Shown: positions 34,936 to 42,720, numbered from the stretch's first letter. The stretch: 64,000 nt of DNA from Limisoma sp963601185 (GCA_963601185.1 CAVCEE010000001.1:124001-188000), one strand, 5' to 3'. Notes: generated by a model from the sequence alone, not told the origin. Translations and numbers: made by a program.

Positions 34936-36207
34936 CTACACCCCGTCCATCAGCCATTTCCACACTGGAACAACCTCTATGCGGATGCCTTCCTCTTCGA
35001 TTGTCTCCTCCTCATCGTAGGTCACAATTATTGCCGTCTTGAGAGGGTAGAACTTGTTGAGTGCAATCAATGCCGCAACCTCTCGCTGTCGGGTGGCAGT
35101 GTCGGCAAGGCTGTAGGTAGCCTGGATGGCAAGACCTTCTTCCGGGACGAAAAAGTCGACCTCAATGTTGCGGTTGTAGTAATACAGCCCCGGTGCGCCG
35201 GCATCCTTGTTGTATTTCTTGTAGAGGGAAATGGCGCAGAGATTTTCCAGCAACGGCGATTTCGAGTCGGTCAGAAACACGCTCAGCAAGCCGTTGTCGG
35301 TGAAATAATGCTTCTTAGCAGTCTCTTTTTCCGCAAACTTGGAGGCATAGTTGTCCAGAGAGAATATCAGGCACGCTTCCTTGGCATAGCGGATATATTC
35401 GATAATGGACGCAGTGCTGGTGGAAATGCCTGCACTCTTCACCATATTGGCAAGCCGGTTGTAGGCAGTGGGTTGCAGCACGTTCTCTGCAAGCCTTTTA
35501 ACAGCGAGCCGCAGTGCCTGCTCGTTTTTGATATTGTTGCGTTGTATGATGTCACCGAGAAGGATTTTTTCGTAAAGACCGTTGAGCCAATGCCGTTTGT
35601 TCTTGTAGAGAAGCAATTCAGGAAAGCCTCCCCATTTGAAATATTCCGCAAAATGGAGTTGGACGGTGTTCCTCTGTTTACCGTACAGCCAATCACGGTC
35701 GAGGGCAATGCCGTTTGCCCCAAGGTATTCACGGAAGGAATATGGGAAGATTTTCTCGTCGAAATAACGTGCGCCCAGGGTGGTGGCAATGTCGCGGCTC
35801 AGCATCCTGGCATTGGAACCAGTGATGAAGACCATGTATTTCTGGTTGGCAAGTCGGCGGGCAAAATGCTCCCACCCCTCAATGTTCTGTATCTCGTCAA
35901 AAAATAATATAGGCTTGTAGGAATACATAGTGCTATGGGCTTGCAGAATCAGGTCGAAATCGTCTACAGTCATCCCGTACAAGCGTTCGTCGTCGAAGTT
36001 GATGTAGACTATTTCCCTGATGTCGTGACCCTCTGAGAGGAACTGCATAGCGCGCTGGTACAGAAGATACGACTTGCCGGCTTGGCGGATGCCCACAAGC
36101 ACATACCTGCCCTGCTCTTCAAAAAAGAACGGTCTGCGGTAGAGTTCCATCTCTTTTATTTCGTCTTGTCCCTCTTTTATGAGTGTCTTGAAAATATCTT
36201 TCTGCAT
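34936..36207 (-). CDS. AAA_14/DUF4143 ATPase with degenerate nuclease-like motif
   Basis: A 423-residue ATPase. Walker A is GIRQAGKS (residues 39-46) and Walker B is LFFDEIQ (101-107), followed by FITGSNARMLS. A winged-helix-like region includes NMVKSAGISTSTASIIEYI. The DUF4143 C-terminus has IEVDFFVPEEGLAIQATYSL, where the nuclease-type E-V-K is replaced by Q-A-T, so the PD-(D/E)XK catalytic lysine is missing. Such proteins occur as several divergent paralogues per Bacteroidota genome and have no known role. It is preceded on its own strand by three 33-bp repeats. Confidence 0.9.
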   Translation of the reverse strand: MQKDIFKTLIKEGQDEIKEMELYRRPFFFEEQGRYVLVGIRQAGKSYLLYQRAMQFLSEGHDIREIVYINFDDERLYGMTVDDFDLILQAHSTMYSYKPILFFDEIQNIEGWEHFARRLANQKYMVFITGSNARMLSRDIATTLGARYFDEKIFPYSFREYLGANGIALDRDWLYGKQRNTVQLHFAEYFKWGGFPELLLYKNKRHWLNGLYEKILLGDIIQRNNIKNEQALRLAVKRLAENVLQPTAYNRLANMVKSAGISTSTASIIEYIRYAKEACLIFSLDNYASKFAEKETAKKHYFTDNGLLSVFLTDSKSPLLENLCAISLYKKYNKDAGAPGLYYYNRNIEVDFFVPEEGLAIQATYSLADTATRQREVAALIALNKFYPLKTAIIVTYDEEETIEEEGIRIEVVPVWKWLMDGV

Positions 36208-36230
36208 GGTTGTAGTTTTTGTTTACTTTG

Positions 36231-36238
36231 CAAAAATA
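36231..36238 (-). promoter_or_regulatory. -7 box of the third AAA_14 ATPase gene
   Basis: On the minus strand it reads TATTTTTG, matching TAnnTTTG, 23 bp before the ATG. A TTTA inside the nearest 33-bp repeat (36259-36262) lies 20 bp upstream as a possible -33 element. Confidence 0.6.
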
Positions 36239-36247
36239 CAATATTTA

Positions 36248-36328
36248 TTTATTGCCACTAAATAAAATTGAGTAAATTTGTTTACTGGTACTAAATAAAA
36301 TCTGGCAAATTTGTTTACTGTCACTAAA
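36248..36328 (-). repeat. Three 33-bp repeats with 15-bp dyads upstream of the third ATPase gene
   Basis: Dyads TTTATTGCCACTAAA (36248-36262), TTTACTGGTACTAAA (36281-36295) and TTTACTGTCACTAAA (36314-36328) begin exactly 33 bp apart and fit TTTAnTGnCAnTAAA with one deviation. The sequences between them (such as AAATTTGCCAGATTTTAT on the minus strand) are also conserved between copies. The array directly precedes the -7 box of the ATPase gene. Confidence 0.93.
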
Positions 36329-36345
36329 CAAATCGTCAAAAAATG

Positions 36346-36378
36346 GGCTCAAGCCATAATGCCGGCGCATACGTTAAA
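36346..36378 (+). repeat. 33-nt dispersed sequence, copy 1
   Basis: The segment from GGCTC to GCATACGTTAAA matches 46912-46944 at about 27 of 33 positions, including GCATACGTTAAA exactly. Both copies lie beyond the terminator of a leftward gene. Confidence 0.6.
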
Positions 36379-36429
36379 GTGATGAGATTGGATGAAGAAT
36401 GCCGCATCAGTGAGAACCGAGCGCGCAGG

Positions 36430-36461
36430 GGCTGATGCTTGGGGTTATCGGTACGGCGCAC
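36430..36461 (-). repeat. Dispersed palindromic element, partial decayed copy
   Basis: Read on the minus strand it begins GTGCGCCGTACCGATAACCC and matches 26693-26724 at 28 of 32 positions, covering the first and middle modules. The middle hairpin arm is damaged. It has the same orientation relative to the third ATPase gene as the complete copy has to the second. Confidence 0.7.
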
Positions 36462-36493
36462 AAAAAAAGCGGAACGCCGAAGCGCTCCGCTTT
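36462..36493 (-). terminator. Intrinsic terminator of gapA
   Basis: On the minus strand AAAGCGGAGCGC, a TTCG loop, and GCGTTCCGCTTT form a stem with one mismatch, followed by seven Ts. It lies 23 bp after the gapA stop. Confidence 0.88.
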
Positions 36494-36515
36494 GTCTATG
36501 ATTGCGTAAGTCGGA

Positions 36516-37526
36516 TTAACCGTTAACCTTAGCCATGTGAGCGATGAGCTCAAGAACTTTGTTAGAGTAACCGATTTCGTTGTCGTACCAAGAGATAACC
36601 TTAACGAATGTGTCAGTCAAGTATACACCTGCGTTTGCATCGAAGATTGAAGTGTTGGTGTTGCCAAGGAAGTCTGAAGAAACAACTGCGTCCTCAGTGT
36701 AAGCGAGTACACCCTTCAATTCGCCTTCTGCTGCCTCTTTCATAGCTGCGCAGATAGCCTCTTTTGATGCTGGCTTAGCCAAGTTGGCTGTCAAGTCAAC
36801 TACAGATACGTCCAAAGTAGGAACACGCATTGAGATACCAGTCAATTTGCCGTTCAACTCAGGAATTACTTTACCTACTGCCTTAGCAGCACCTGTTGTT
36901 GAAGGGATGATGTTGCCAGATGCGGCACGACCACCACGCCAGTCTTTCAAAGAAGGACCGTCAACTGTCTTCTGTGTTGCAGTTGTAGAGTGAACTGTTG
37001 TCATCAAACCGTTTACGATGCCGAACTTGTCGTTCAAAACCTTAGCGATAGGGGCCAAGCAGTTTGTTGTACAAGATGCGTTAGAAACGAATTGTGTGCC
37101 CTTTACATATTTGTCGAAGTTTACACCGCATACAAACATTGGGGTGTCGTCCTTAGAAGGAGCTGACATTACAACGTATTTTGCACCTGCCTCGATGTGT
37201 GCCTGTGCTTTCTCTTTTGTCAAGAAAAGACCAGTAGATTCTACTACGTATTCAGCACCAACTTCGTTCCACTTCAAGTCAGCTGGGTTACGCTCTGCAG
37301 TTACGCGGATTTCCTTGCCGTTTACGATAAGCTTGCTGTTTTCAACGTCAGCCTCGATTGTGCCGTTGAACTGACCGTGCATTGTGTCGTATTTGAGCAT
37401 ATATGCCAAATAGTCTACTGGGCAAAGGTCGTTGATACCTACGATTTGAATGTCACTTCTGTTTTGAGCTGCACGGAAAACGAAACGTCCGATACGGCCA
37501 AATCCGTTAATACCTACTTTAATCAT
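36516..37526 (-). CDS. gapA: Glyceraldehyde-3-phosphate dehydrogenase
   Basis: This glycolytic enzyme of 336 residues has the NAD-binding start KVGINGFGRIGRFVFRA and the active-site motif SNASCTTNCLAP with the catalytic cysteine. HSTTATQKTVDGPS has the histidine region, and SWYDNEIGYSNKVLEL is the C-terminal hallmark. Its codon choice (many GTT, ACT and AAG codons) differs from its neighbours, as expected for a highly expressed gene. It is monocistronic, with its own promoter about 105 nt upstream and its own terminator. Confidence 0.98.
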   Translation of the reverse strand: MIKVGINGFGRIGRFVFRAAQNRSDIQIVGINDLCPVDYLAYMLKYDTMHGQFNGTIEADVENSKLIVNGKEIRVTAERNPADLKWNEVGAEYVVESTGLFLTKEKAQAHIEAGAKYVVMSAPSKDDTPMFVCGVNFDKYVKGTQFVSNASCTTNCLAPIAKVLNDKFGIVNGLMTTVHSTTATQKTVDGPSLKDWRGGRAASGNIIPSTTGAAKAVGKVIPELNGKLTGISMRVPTLDVSVVDLTANLAKPASKEAICAAMKEAAEGELKGVLAYTEDAVVSSDFLGNTNTSIFDANAGVYLTDTFVKVISWYDNEIGYSNKVLELIAHMAKVNG

Positions 37527-37630
37527 TGTTTTTTAATATTTTGGGTTAAAAAATTGTCTTCAAATTGTTTATTGCAAAAAGGATGCCAAACCTAAAACAC
37601 TGACATCTTTGCCGATTCCAATTTTCGCTG

Positions 37631-37638
37631 CAAATGTA
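37631..37638 (-). promoter_or_regulatory. -7 box of gapA
   Basis: On the minus strand it reads TACATTTG, matching TAnnTTTG. It leaves a leader of about 100 nt before the ATG at 37526, long for this window. Confidence 0.55.
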
Positions 37639-37927
37639 AATACTTTTTTCCTAATAACCACGCAATCACTGAAAATTTTCCTTAATTTATATTTTCATAC
37701 TTTATATGGCGATTGCCGATGTTGTCCTGAATTTCTCTTTGCGGTTTGAAAATTCCCGGCCGCTGCACGGCTCTGCCGAGAATTTCGCACTCAAAACGAC
37801 TTGAAAATTGCATATATGACGGTAGATCAGTGAAATAAGTGCAGTTTTAGGCGTGCTGGCAAAAACCGCAGAAAAATCCGGATTGTCATTTTGCTTCGGA
37901 AAATGCTGATTTTATGGAAATTGTTTT

Positions 37928-37935
37928 TATTTTTG
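37928..37935 (+). promoter_or_regulatory. -7 box of the nucleoside-recognition permease gene
   Basis: TATTTTTG matches TAnnTTTG and lies 30 bp before the ATG at 37966. It excludes the in-frame upstream ATG at 37891. Confidence 0.55.
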
Positions 37936-37965
37936 CAAGATATATTTAGCAGGAAAAAGATTTTT

Positions 37966-39198
37966 ATGGCTCTTAATTATATTTGGATAGGTTTCTTTGC
38001 CCTTACGTTCATCTTTGCCCTTTTTGAGTCGGTCGTTTATGGCGACATCGACATTTGGTCGCGAATCATGACTTCTTCGTTCGACTCTGCAAAGATGGCT
38101 TTCGAACTTTCGTTGGGTCTCACTGGAGTGCTGTCGCTCTGGATGGGCGTGATGAAGATTGGTGAGAAGGGTGGGGTGATACCGTTCTTCGGCCGCCTTG
38201 TGAGTCCGCTCTTCTCGCGGCTCTTCCCGGGCATCCCCAAGAACCATCCTGCCATGGGGTCGATTTTTATGAACATCTCTGCCAATATGCTTGGTCTTGA
38301 CAACGCCGCCACGCCTCTCGGCCTGAAGGCGATGCAGCATATGCAGGAACTGAACCCTAAGAAGGACACCGCCACCGACGCAATGCTGATGTTTCTTGTG
38401 CTCAATGCCTCGGGACTGGTGCTCATCCCTATAGGGATTATGACCTACCGTGCTAGTTGCGGCGCAAGCAACCCTACCGATGTGTTTGTGCCTATCCTCA
38501 TCGCCACTTTTGTGTCGACGCTCTTCGGCATCGTTTCGCTGTGCCTGAAGCAGCACATCAAGATTTTCGACCGCGTGATTATCTCGTGGGTGCTCGGACT
38601 GCTCGCTGTGGTAGTGGGAGTGGTGTGGTACTTCTCTACGCTTACCCCTGACGAGATGCAGCGCTACAGTTCGTTCGTGTCCAACATCATCCTTTTCGGC
38701 GTTATCCTTACGTTTATCGCAGCCGGCGTGCGCAAGCGAATTAATGTCTACGAGCACTTCATTGAGGGCGCGAAGGACGGCTTCAAAACGGCTGTGATGA
38801 TAATCCCTTACCTCGTGGCAATTCTCGTGGCTATCGGCATGTTCCGTGCCTCTGGCGCGATGGGTATGATTACGGGCGCAATCTCCGATCTGGTCGCCTC
38901 TATGGGCTTCGATGCCACTTGGGTGGAGGCTCTGCCGACGGCGCTGATGAAGCCGCTCAGCGGCACAGGAAGCCGCGGACTGATGGTCGACGTAATCAAC
39001 AATTTCGGCGTCGATTCGCTCGTGGCACGCATCGCCGGATGCATCCAGGGCAGCACCGACACCACGTTCTACATCCTTGCCGTGTACTTCGGTAGCGTGG
39101 GTATCCGCAAGACGCGCTACGCTGTGCCTTTCGCCCTAATGGCGGACATTGTGGGTTCGATTACGGGCATCGCCGTGGCATATTTCTTCTTCGGATAG
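37966..39198 (+). CDS. Nucleoside-recognition (SpmA/SpmB-type) membrane protein
   Basis: A 410-residue protein with about ten hydrophobic segments. It holds two nucleoside-recognition (Gate) domains fused in tandem, like Bacillus SpmA plus SpmB. Marks are GLTGVLSLWMGVMKIGEKGG, NISANMLGLDNAATPLGLKAM in the first half, and PTALMKPLSGTGSRGLMVDV in the second. In non-sporulating Bacteroidota such fusions are thought to be transporters; the substrate is not known. The start at 37966 (MALNYIWIGF) is chosen because the promoter lies inside the longer reading frame. Confidence 0.85.
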   Translation: MALNYIWIGFFALTFIFALFESVVYGDIDIWSRIMTSSFDSAKMAFELSLGLTGVLSLWMGVMKIGEKGGVIPFFGRLVSPLFSRLFPGIPKNHPAMGSIFMNISANMLGLDNAATPLGLKAMQHMQELNPKKDTATDAMLMFLVLNASGLVLIPIGIMTYRASCGASNPTDVFVPILIATFVSTLFGIVSLCLKQHIKIFDRVIISWVLGLLAVVVGVVWYFSTLTPDEMQRYSSFVSNIILFGVILTFIAAGVRKRINVYEHFIEGAKDGFKTAVMIIPYLVAILVAIGMFRASGAMGMITGAISDLVASMGFDATWVEALPTALMKPLSGTGSRGLMVDVINNFGVDSLVARIAGCIQGSTDTTFYILAVYFGSVGIRKTRYAVPFALMADIVGSITGIAVAYFFFG

Positions 39199-39290
39199 CC
39201 CCTGCAAAAAGGGTAGGGTAGGAGAGGTGTTTTTGTGGAGAATTTTCGCAAAAACATTGTTAAAACTTGGCGATGTTTTAGGATTTTAGT

Positions 39291-39298
39291 TATCTTTG
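39291..39298 (+). promoter_or_regulatory. -7 box of ybeY
   Basis: TATCTTTG matches TAnnTTTG, with a TTG at 39267-39269 (21-bp spacer) as a possible -33 element. The ATG follows 19 bp later. Confidence 0.6.
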
Positions 39299-39317
39299 TG
39301 GCTGTTTCTTAACGGAA

Positions 39318-39758
39318 ATGGCAGAACTGACGATTATCACAGACGGTGTGGAAATGCCTCACGTCGACAAGTCGTTGATGCACGATTGGATTGAGGCTGT
39401 GGCCCGTGGTTTTGGTAAATCTCTGGGCGACATTTCGTATATATTCTGCAACGACGAAAAGATTCTCGACGTAAACCGCCAATTCCTTAATCACGATTAT
39501 TTTACGGATGTCATAACGTTTGACTATAGCCGCCCGCACCGCATTTCGGGCGACATCTTCATCTCGCTCGACACTGTGGCAAGCAACGCCGAAATGGTGG
39601 GTGCTTCCTATCAGCGGGAGTTTTACCGTGTGTTTATCCATGGCATTCTCCACCTTTGCGGCGTCAACGACAAGGGACCGGGAGAGCGCGAGATTATGGA
39701 GCGCCACGAGGACGAGTCGCTCGACATCCTGTCAGAAATGATTGCTCACAGACAATGA
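39318..39758 (+). CDS. ybeY: Endoribonuclease YbeY (rRNA maturation)
   Basis: A 146-residue metalloprotein required for 16S rRNA 3' processing and ribosome quality control. DVNRQFLNHDYFTDVITFDY and SGDIFISLDTV precede the metal site HGILHLCGVND. The E. coli site is H-x3-H-x5-H; here the third ligand position is aspartate, a change I associate with Bacteroidota. The stop overlaps the mnmG start in ATGA. Confidence 0.94.
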   Translation: MAELTIITDGVEMPHVDKSLMHDWIEAVARGFGKSLGDISYIFCNDEKILDVNRQFLNHDYFTDVITFDYSRPHRISGDIFISLDTVASNAEMVGASYQREFYRVFIHGILHLCGVNDKGPGEREIMERHEDESLDILSEMIAHRQ

Positions 39759-41632
39759 AATTCGAATACGACGTTATAGTTATCGGTGCCGGCCATGCCG
39801 GTTGTGAGGCTGCGTGTGCTGCTGCCAATCTTGGCTCGGAAACGCTGCTCATCACTATGGATATGAATAAGATTGCACAAATGAGTTGCAATCCTGCTGT
39901 TGGTGGTATTGCTAAAGGGCAGATAGTCAGAGAAATAGATGCTCTTGGCGGTCAGATGGGCATTGTCACCGACGAAGCGTCGATTCAGTTCCGTATGCTC
40001 AACCGCTCGAAAGGTCCGGCGATGTGGAGTCCGCGTGCGCAGGCCGACCGAGTGAAGTTTATCGAGGCTTGGCGTCGCCGCATCGAAAACACCGACCGTC
40101 TCTACATGTGGCAAGACTCGGCAACTGGGTTTGTCGTGGAGGATGGCAGAGTGACAGGTGTCACCACGGCGATGGGCGTCACGTTCAAGACCAAGGCGGT
40201 GGTGCTCACGGCTGGCACGTTCCTTAACGGACTGATGCACATCGGTCGCGTGAAAATCGGTGGCGGACGCATCTCCGAGCCGGCTTCCTATGGGTTGACG
40301 GAGCAACTGAAATCGCTGGGCTTCACGGTGGGACGAATGAAGACGGGCACGCCGGTGCGCATCGACGGTCGCACAATCCATTTTGAGAAGTCTATTCGCC
40401 AGGACGGCGACACGGATTTCCACAAATTCTCCTATCTCCCGTCGGTGGAACGCAAACTCAAGCAGCGTCCGTGCTGGATTATCTACACCAATCCTGAGGT
40501 GCACGAGGTGCTGCGTGAAGGATTGCCCGACTCGCCGCTTTTCAATGGTCAGATTCAGAGTGTGGGTCCTCGCTATTGCCCGAGTATTGAAACGAAAATT
40601 GTCACCTTTGCCGACAAGGATAAACACCAACTTTTCCTTGAGCCGGAGGGTGAGACAACACAAGAATATTATCTCAACGGCTACTCTTCGTCGTTGCCTC
40701 TGATGGTTCAGGTCAACGCTATGCGCAAGATTCCGGCTCTCGCCGATGCGCAGATCTACCGTCCGGGATATGCCATCGAGTACGACTATTTCGACCCTAC
40801 ACAACTGCGCCACACGCTCGAAACCAAACTCCTCTCCGGGCTTTTCTTTGCCGGACAGATTAACGGTACTACGGGCTATGAGGAGGCTGCCGGACAGGGC
40901 TTGATTGCGGGTATCAACGCGCATCAGAAAGCCGCCGGGAAAGAGCCGTTTGTGCTTGGTCGCGACGAGGCTTATATCGGTGTGCTCATCGACGATTTGG
41001 TTACAAAGGGCGTGGACGAGCCGTATCGTATGTTTACTTCGCGCGCCGAATACCGCATTCTTCTGCGCCAGGACGACGCTGATATGCGACTCACTCCGCG
41101 CGGTTATGCCATCGGTCTGGCTACGCAGGAACGCTACGATTTGATGGCGGAGAAGAAGCGTCAGCGCGATGCGCTCATTGCCTTTGCACGCGAATTTACG
41201 GTGAAGGCTTCGCGCATTAATCCGTTCCTCGAGCAGAATGATTTGTCGCCGCTGAAGCAGTCGGTGAAACTCTACGACCTGATTCTCCGTCCGCAACTCA
41301 CCATCTCATTGCTTGCTTCAGCCATCGAGCCGCTTGCTGAACTGATTGTGGGGTTTGAGGAGAGTAGGCGAGAGGAAATAGTAGAGGCGGCAGAGATTTT
41401 GATAAAATACCAAGGCTACATCGACCGCGAAAAATTGATTGCCGAAAAGATTGCCCGACTTGAACATGTGGCTCTCCGGGGTAAAATCAATTATATGGAG
41501 GTGAAAACAATCTCAACCGAAGCAAGACAGAAGTTGACGAAAATAGATCCGGAAACGGTTGCTCAGGCTTCGCGAATCCCGGGAATTTCCCCAAGCGACA
41601 TCAATATCCTCCTTCTGTTGCTGGGGCGGTAG
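39755..41632 (+). CDS. mnmG: tRNA uridine-5-carboxymethylaminomethyl modification enzyme MnmG (GidA)
   Basis: This FAD enzyme works with MnmE to install cmnm5U34 in tRNA. The 625-residue protein starts MKFEYDVIVIGAGHAGCEAA with the dinucleotide motif. SCNPAVGGIAKGQIVREIDA, GTFLNGLMHIGRVKIGGGR and GQINGTTGYEEAAGQGLIAG are diagnostic. The C-terminus ends SRIPGISPSDINILLLLLGR. A longer reading frame from 39656 lies inside ybeY and is rejected. A parS-like palindrome follows 7 bp after the stop. Confidence 0.97.
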   Translation: MKFEYDVIVIGAGHAGCEAACAAANLGSETLLITMDMNKIAQMSCNPAVGGIAKGQIVREIDALGGQMGIVTDEASIQFRMLNRSKGPAMWSPRAQADRVKFIEAWRRRIENTDRLYMWQDSATGFVVEDGRVTGVTTAMGVTFKTKAVVLTAGTFLNGLMHIGRVKIGGGRISEPASYGLTEQLKSLGFTVGRMKTGTPVRIDGRTIHFEKSIRQDGDTDFHKFSYLPSVERKLKQRPCWIIYTNPEVHEVLREGLPDSPLFNGQIQSVGPRYCPSIETKIVTFADKDKHQLFLEPEGETTQEYYLNGYSSSLPLMVQVNAMRKIPALADAQIYRPGYAIEYDYFDPTQLRHTLETKLLSGLFFAGQINGTTGYEEAAGQGLIAGINAHQKAAGKEPFVLGRDEAYIGVLIDDLVTKGVDEPYRMFTSRAEYRILLRQDDADMRLTPRGYAIGLATQERYDLMAEKKRQRDALIAFAREFTVKASRINPFLEQNDLSPLKQSVKLYDLILRPQLTISLLASAIEPLAELIVGFEESRREEIVEAAEILIKYQGYIDREKLIAEKIARLEHVALRGKINYMEVKTISTEARQKLTKIDPETVAQASRIPGISPSDINILLLLLGR

Positions 41633-41639
41633 AAAACGG

Positions 41640-41655
41640 TGTTCCACGTGGAACA
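41640..41655. promoter_or_regulatory. parS-like site (ParB binding site)
   Basis: TGTTCCACGTGGAACA is a perfect 16-bp palindrome. It matches the conserved bacterial parS consensus TGTTNCACGTGAAACA at all but one specified position and keeps perfect symmetry. It lies in the 56-bp mnmG-apt gap, 41 kb from the candidate oriC. parA/parB are not in the window. Confidence 0.8.
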
Positions 41656-41688
41656 ATTTCAGACGAAAAAATTATTATATAAACAGAT

Positions 41689-42213
41689 ATGAAACTCGAA
41701 GAAGTAAAAAACACAATCCGCGACATCAAGGATTTTCCTCAGGAAGGAATAATCTTCCGCGATTTGACCACGGCGTTTAAAAATCCAGAAGCATTGCAAA
41801 CAATGTCGGACGAGTTAAAGAAACGCTACGAGGGTCTTGGCGTTACAAAAGTCGTAGGCATCGAGTCGCGCGGCTTTATCGGCGGCGCAATCCTTGCACG
41901 CGACCTTAATGCAGGTTTTGTGCCAGTGCGCAAGCCAGGAAAACTGCCTGCCGACACCATCAGCAAGTCCTACAGCAAGGAGTATGGCGTTGATACCATC
42001 GAAATCCACCGCGATGCTATCGAACCGGGTGATGTGGTAATCCTTCACGACGATTTGCTCGCCACTGGTGGCACAATGGCTGCTGCCTATGAGTTGGTGA
42101 AGTCGATGAATCCGAAGAAAATCTACATCAGTTTCATCGTCGAACTCTCAGCACTCAAAGGCCGCGAGGCGTTCCCTGCCGACGTACAGGTAGACTCGCT
42201 GATCGTTTATTAG
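41689..42213 (+). CDS. apt: Adenine phosphoribosyltransferase
   Basis: This 174-residue enzyme converts adenine and PRPP to AMP in purine salvage. PRPP is bound by ILHDDLLATGGTMAA, the type I PRTase motif. Other marks are FPQEGIIFRDLTT, GIESRGFIGGAILA and VRKPGKLPADT. It lies between mnmG and uvrC, the usual order in Bacteroidales, and is followed by a strong terminator. No TAnnTTTG box is obvious before it. Confidence 0.97.
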   Translation: MKLEEVKNTIRDIKDFPQEGIIFRDLTTAFKNPEALQTMSDELKKRYEGLGVTKVVGIESRGFIGGAILARDLNAGFVPVRKPGKLPADTISKSYSKEYGVDTIEIHRDAIEPGDVVILHDDLLATGGTMAAAYELVKSMNPKKIYISFIVELSALKGREAFPADVQVDSLIVY

Positions 42214-42233
42214 AATCAGTCACGACAACAGAT

Positions 42234-42271
42234 AAAGTCAGGCGCGGGATGCCGCGCCTGACTTTGTTTTT
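42234..42271 (+). terminator. Intrinsic terminator of apt
   Basis: AAAGTCAGGCGCGG (42234-42247), loop GATG, and CCGCGCCTGACTTT (42252-42265) form a perfect 14-bp stem followed by GTTTTTAT. Confidence 0.93.
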
Positions 42272-42289
42272 ATGACTCCGATAAAGAGG

Positions 42290-42720
42290 AATTGTCGGCA
42301 GAAAAAACGTGATAGAAGAGGCAGAAATGGCATCAGTGAGCGATGAGAGAGGTAGGTTGGAGACCTCTAGCGGAGAGGAGGGAAGGCTGATTCTGTGGGG
42401 GAATTGATTGCCGGAGAAGAGGGGCGGATTGAGAATTTTTTGATACCGATGAGAGGAAATTGAACCTGAGGGAGATGAGAGGGATTGTGGACTTTTCATC
42501 GGAGAAGAGATGGAAGAGGGTTTGTGGGGAATCTGTTTGTCGCCGTGGAGAAGGATTGGGTCTGCGTCGTAGGTGAGGAGATGAGTTGCTCTGGTGTGCG
42601 GTTGTCGGAGAAGAGATGGAAGAGGGTTTGAGAGGGATCTGTTTGTCGCCGTGGAGAGGGATTTGAGTTTGAATGAGAGTAGAGTGGAGAGAGCCTGTGA
42701 GCGAGGTGAGAGGCGAGGGG
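42290..42720 (+). repeat. Purine-rich (GA-rich) repeat region without a gene
   Basis: About 430 bp in which the plus strand is strongly purine-biased. Two imperfect copies of about 60 bp begin at 42499 and 42605 with TCGGAGAAGAGATGGAAGAG and share CTGTTTGTCGCCGTGGAGA; the spacing is 106 bp. A shorter related piece (CCGGAGAAGAGG) lies at 42411. All three minus-strand frames are open, but this follows from the pyrimidine-rich strand lacking stop codons, and the translations look like no known protein. Confidence 0.7.

Larger units (their letters stand above)
37527..37965. other. Divergent gapA/permease intergenic region
   Basis: No gene is seen. The region holds the gapA -7 box (37631-37638) with a leader of about 105 nt, and the permease -7 box (37928-37935). 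An imperfect inverted repeat (arms 37748-37760 and 37775-37786, GAAAATTCCCGGC against GCCGAGAATTTC) lies between them. Nothing else is recognisable. Confidence 0.6.

Noticed and set aside
39656..39754. N-terminal extension of mnmG
   Set aside because: The longer frame lies inside ybeY and lacks similarity; the FAD-binding start MKFEYDVIVIGAG begins at 39755.
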